NCBI GenBank assembly: GCA_002364555.1
Contig: DEYM01000154.1
Location: forward strand, 1 to 5,678
Reading direction: 5' to 3'
Source: Phycisphaerales bacterium UBA3158
GTDB taxonomy: Bacteria > Planctomycetota > Phycisphaerae > Phycisphaerales > SM1A02
Length of the DNA: 5,678 nucleotides
Shown: piece by piece, positions 5,598-5,678 of the stretch
Numbering within the stretch: position 1 is the first letter of the stretch
Layout of the letters: the number at the start of each line of letters is the position of its first letter
Made by a program: the position numbers and the translations under genes
The notes under the pieces: generated by a model
Told to the model about the DNA's origin: nothing
The model's database searches: none
Seen by the model: the letters and a program-made list of their open reading frames with translations, nothing else

Positions 5598-5678
5598 TGG
5601 GGGATACGGGTTCAGATGAATCAAGGCATTTGAAGTGTGTCTGAGTGAGCAAAGGAGAACAGCTTGTGACGGTATCTA

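Overview
The window looks like part of a bacterial chromosome from the planctomycete class Phycisphaerae, probably an uncultured marine member of moderate GC. The main reason is that two otherwise unrelated secreted proteins (a subtilisin-like protease and a beta-helix protein) end in the same kind of Cys-bracketed, dockerin-like, calcium-loop C-terminus, with patterns such as CPADLTGD...DCNNDG...WGSC. Large families of exported proteins in that class carry such tails. This placement is inferred from recognition, not from a search.

Every supported gene lies on the minus strand, so transcription runs from right to left. From the right edge there are: (1) a strong hairpin (5571-5597) and an intrinsic terminator (5535-5567), which appear to close a gene outside the window; (2) an exported 553-residue parallel beta-helix protein with 13 Gly-Gly-Gly-Ile/Leu turns and a dockerin-like tail (3806-5467), followed by a terminator (3758-3798) whose stem and loop nearly match the one upstream; (3) a likely operon of two small unrecognised proteins (3456-3659 and 3165-3452) and a DUF2071/YqjF-family protein (2381-3115), closed by a compact T8 terminator (2351-2377); (4) an exported S8 peptidase of 577 residues with an intact Asp/His/Ser triad, a long N-terminal propeptide and a dockerin-like tail (528-2261); (5) the first 79 codons of an exported protein with a calcium-binding-type Asp-rich loop, cut by the left edge (1-239).

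The exported proteins probably share a destination on the cell surface or outside it. The protease would cleave peptide bonds and the beta-helix protein would bind or process a substrate. The three-gene cluster looks cytoplasmic and gives no clear functional link to them. I found no tRNA, rRNA, CRISPR array, insertion sequence or phage feature.

I see no clear new multi-gene system. The observations most worth a second look are the two terminators with an almost identical loop sequence, the in-frame amber stop between the two small genes with a well-placed internal ribosome site, the stacked cysteines in the beta-helix, and the two dockerin-like tails with no visible cohesin partner.
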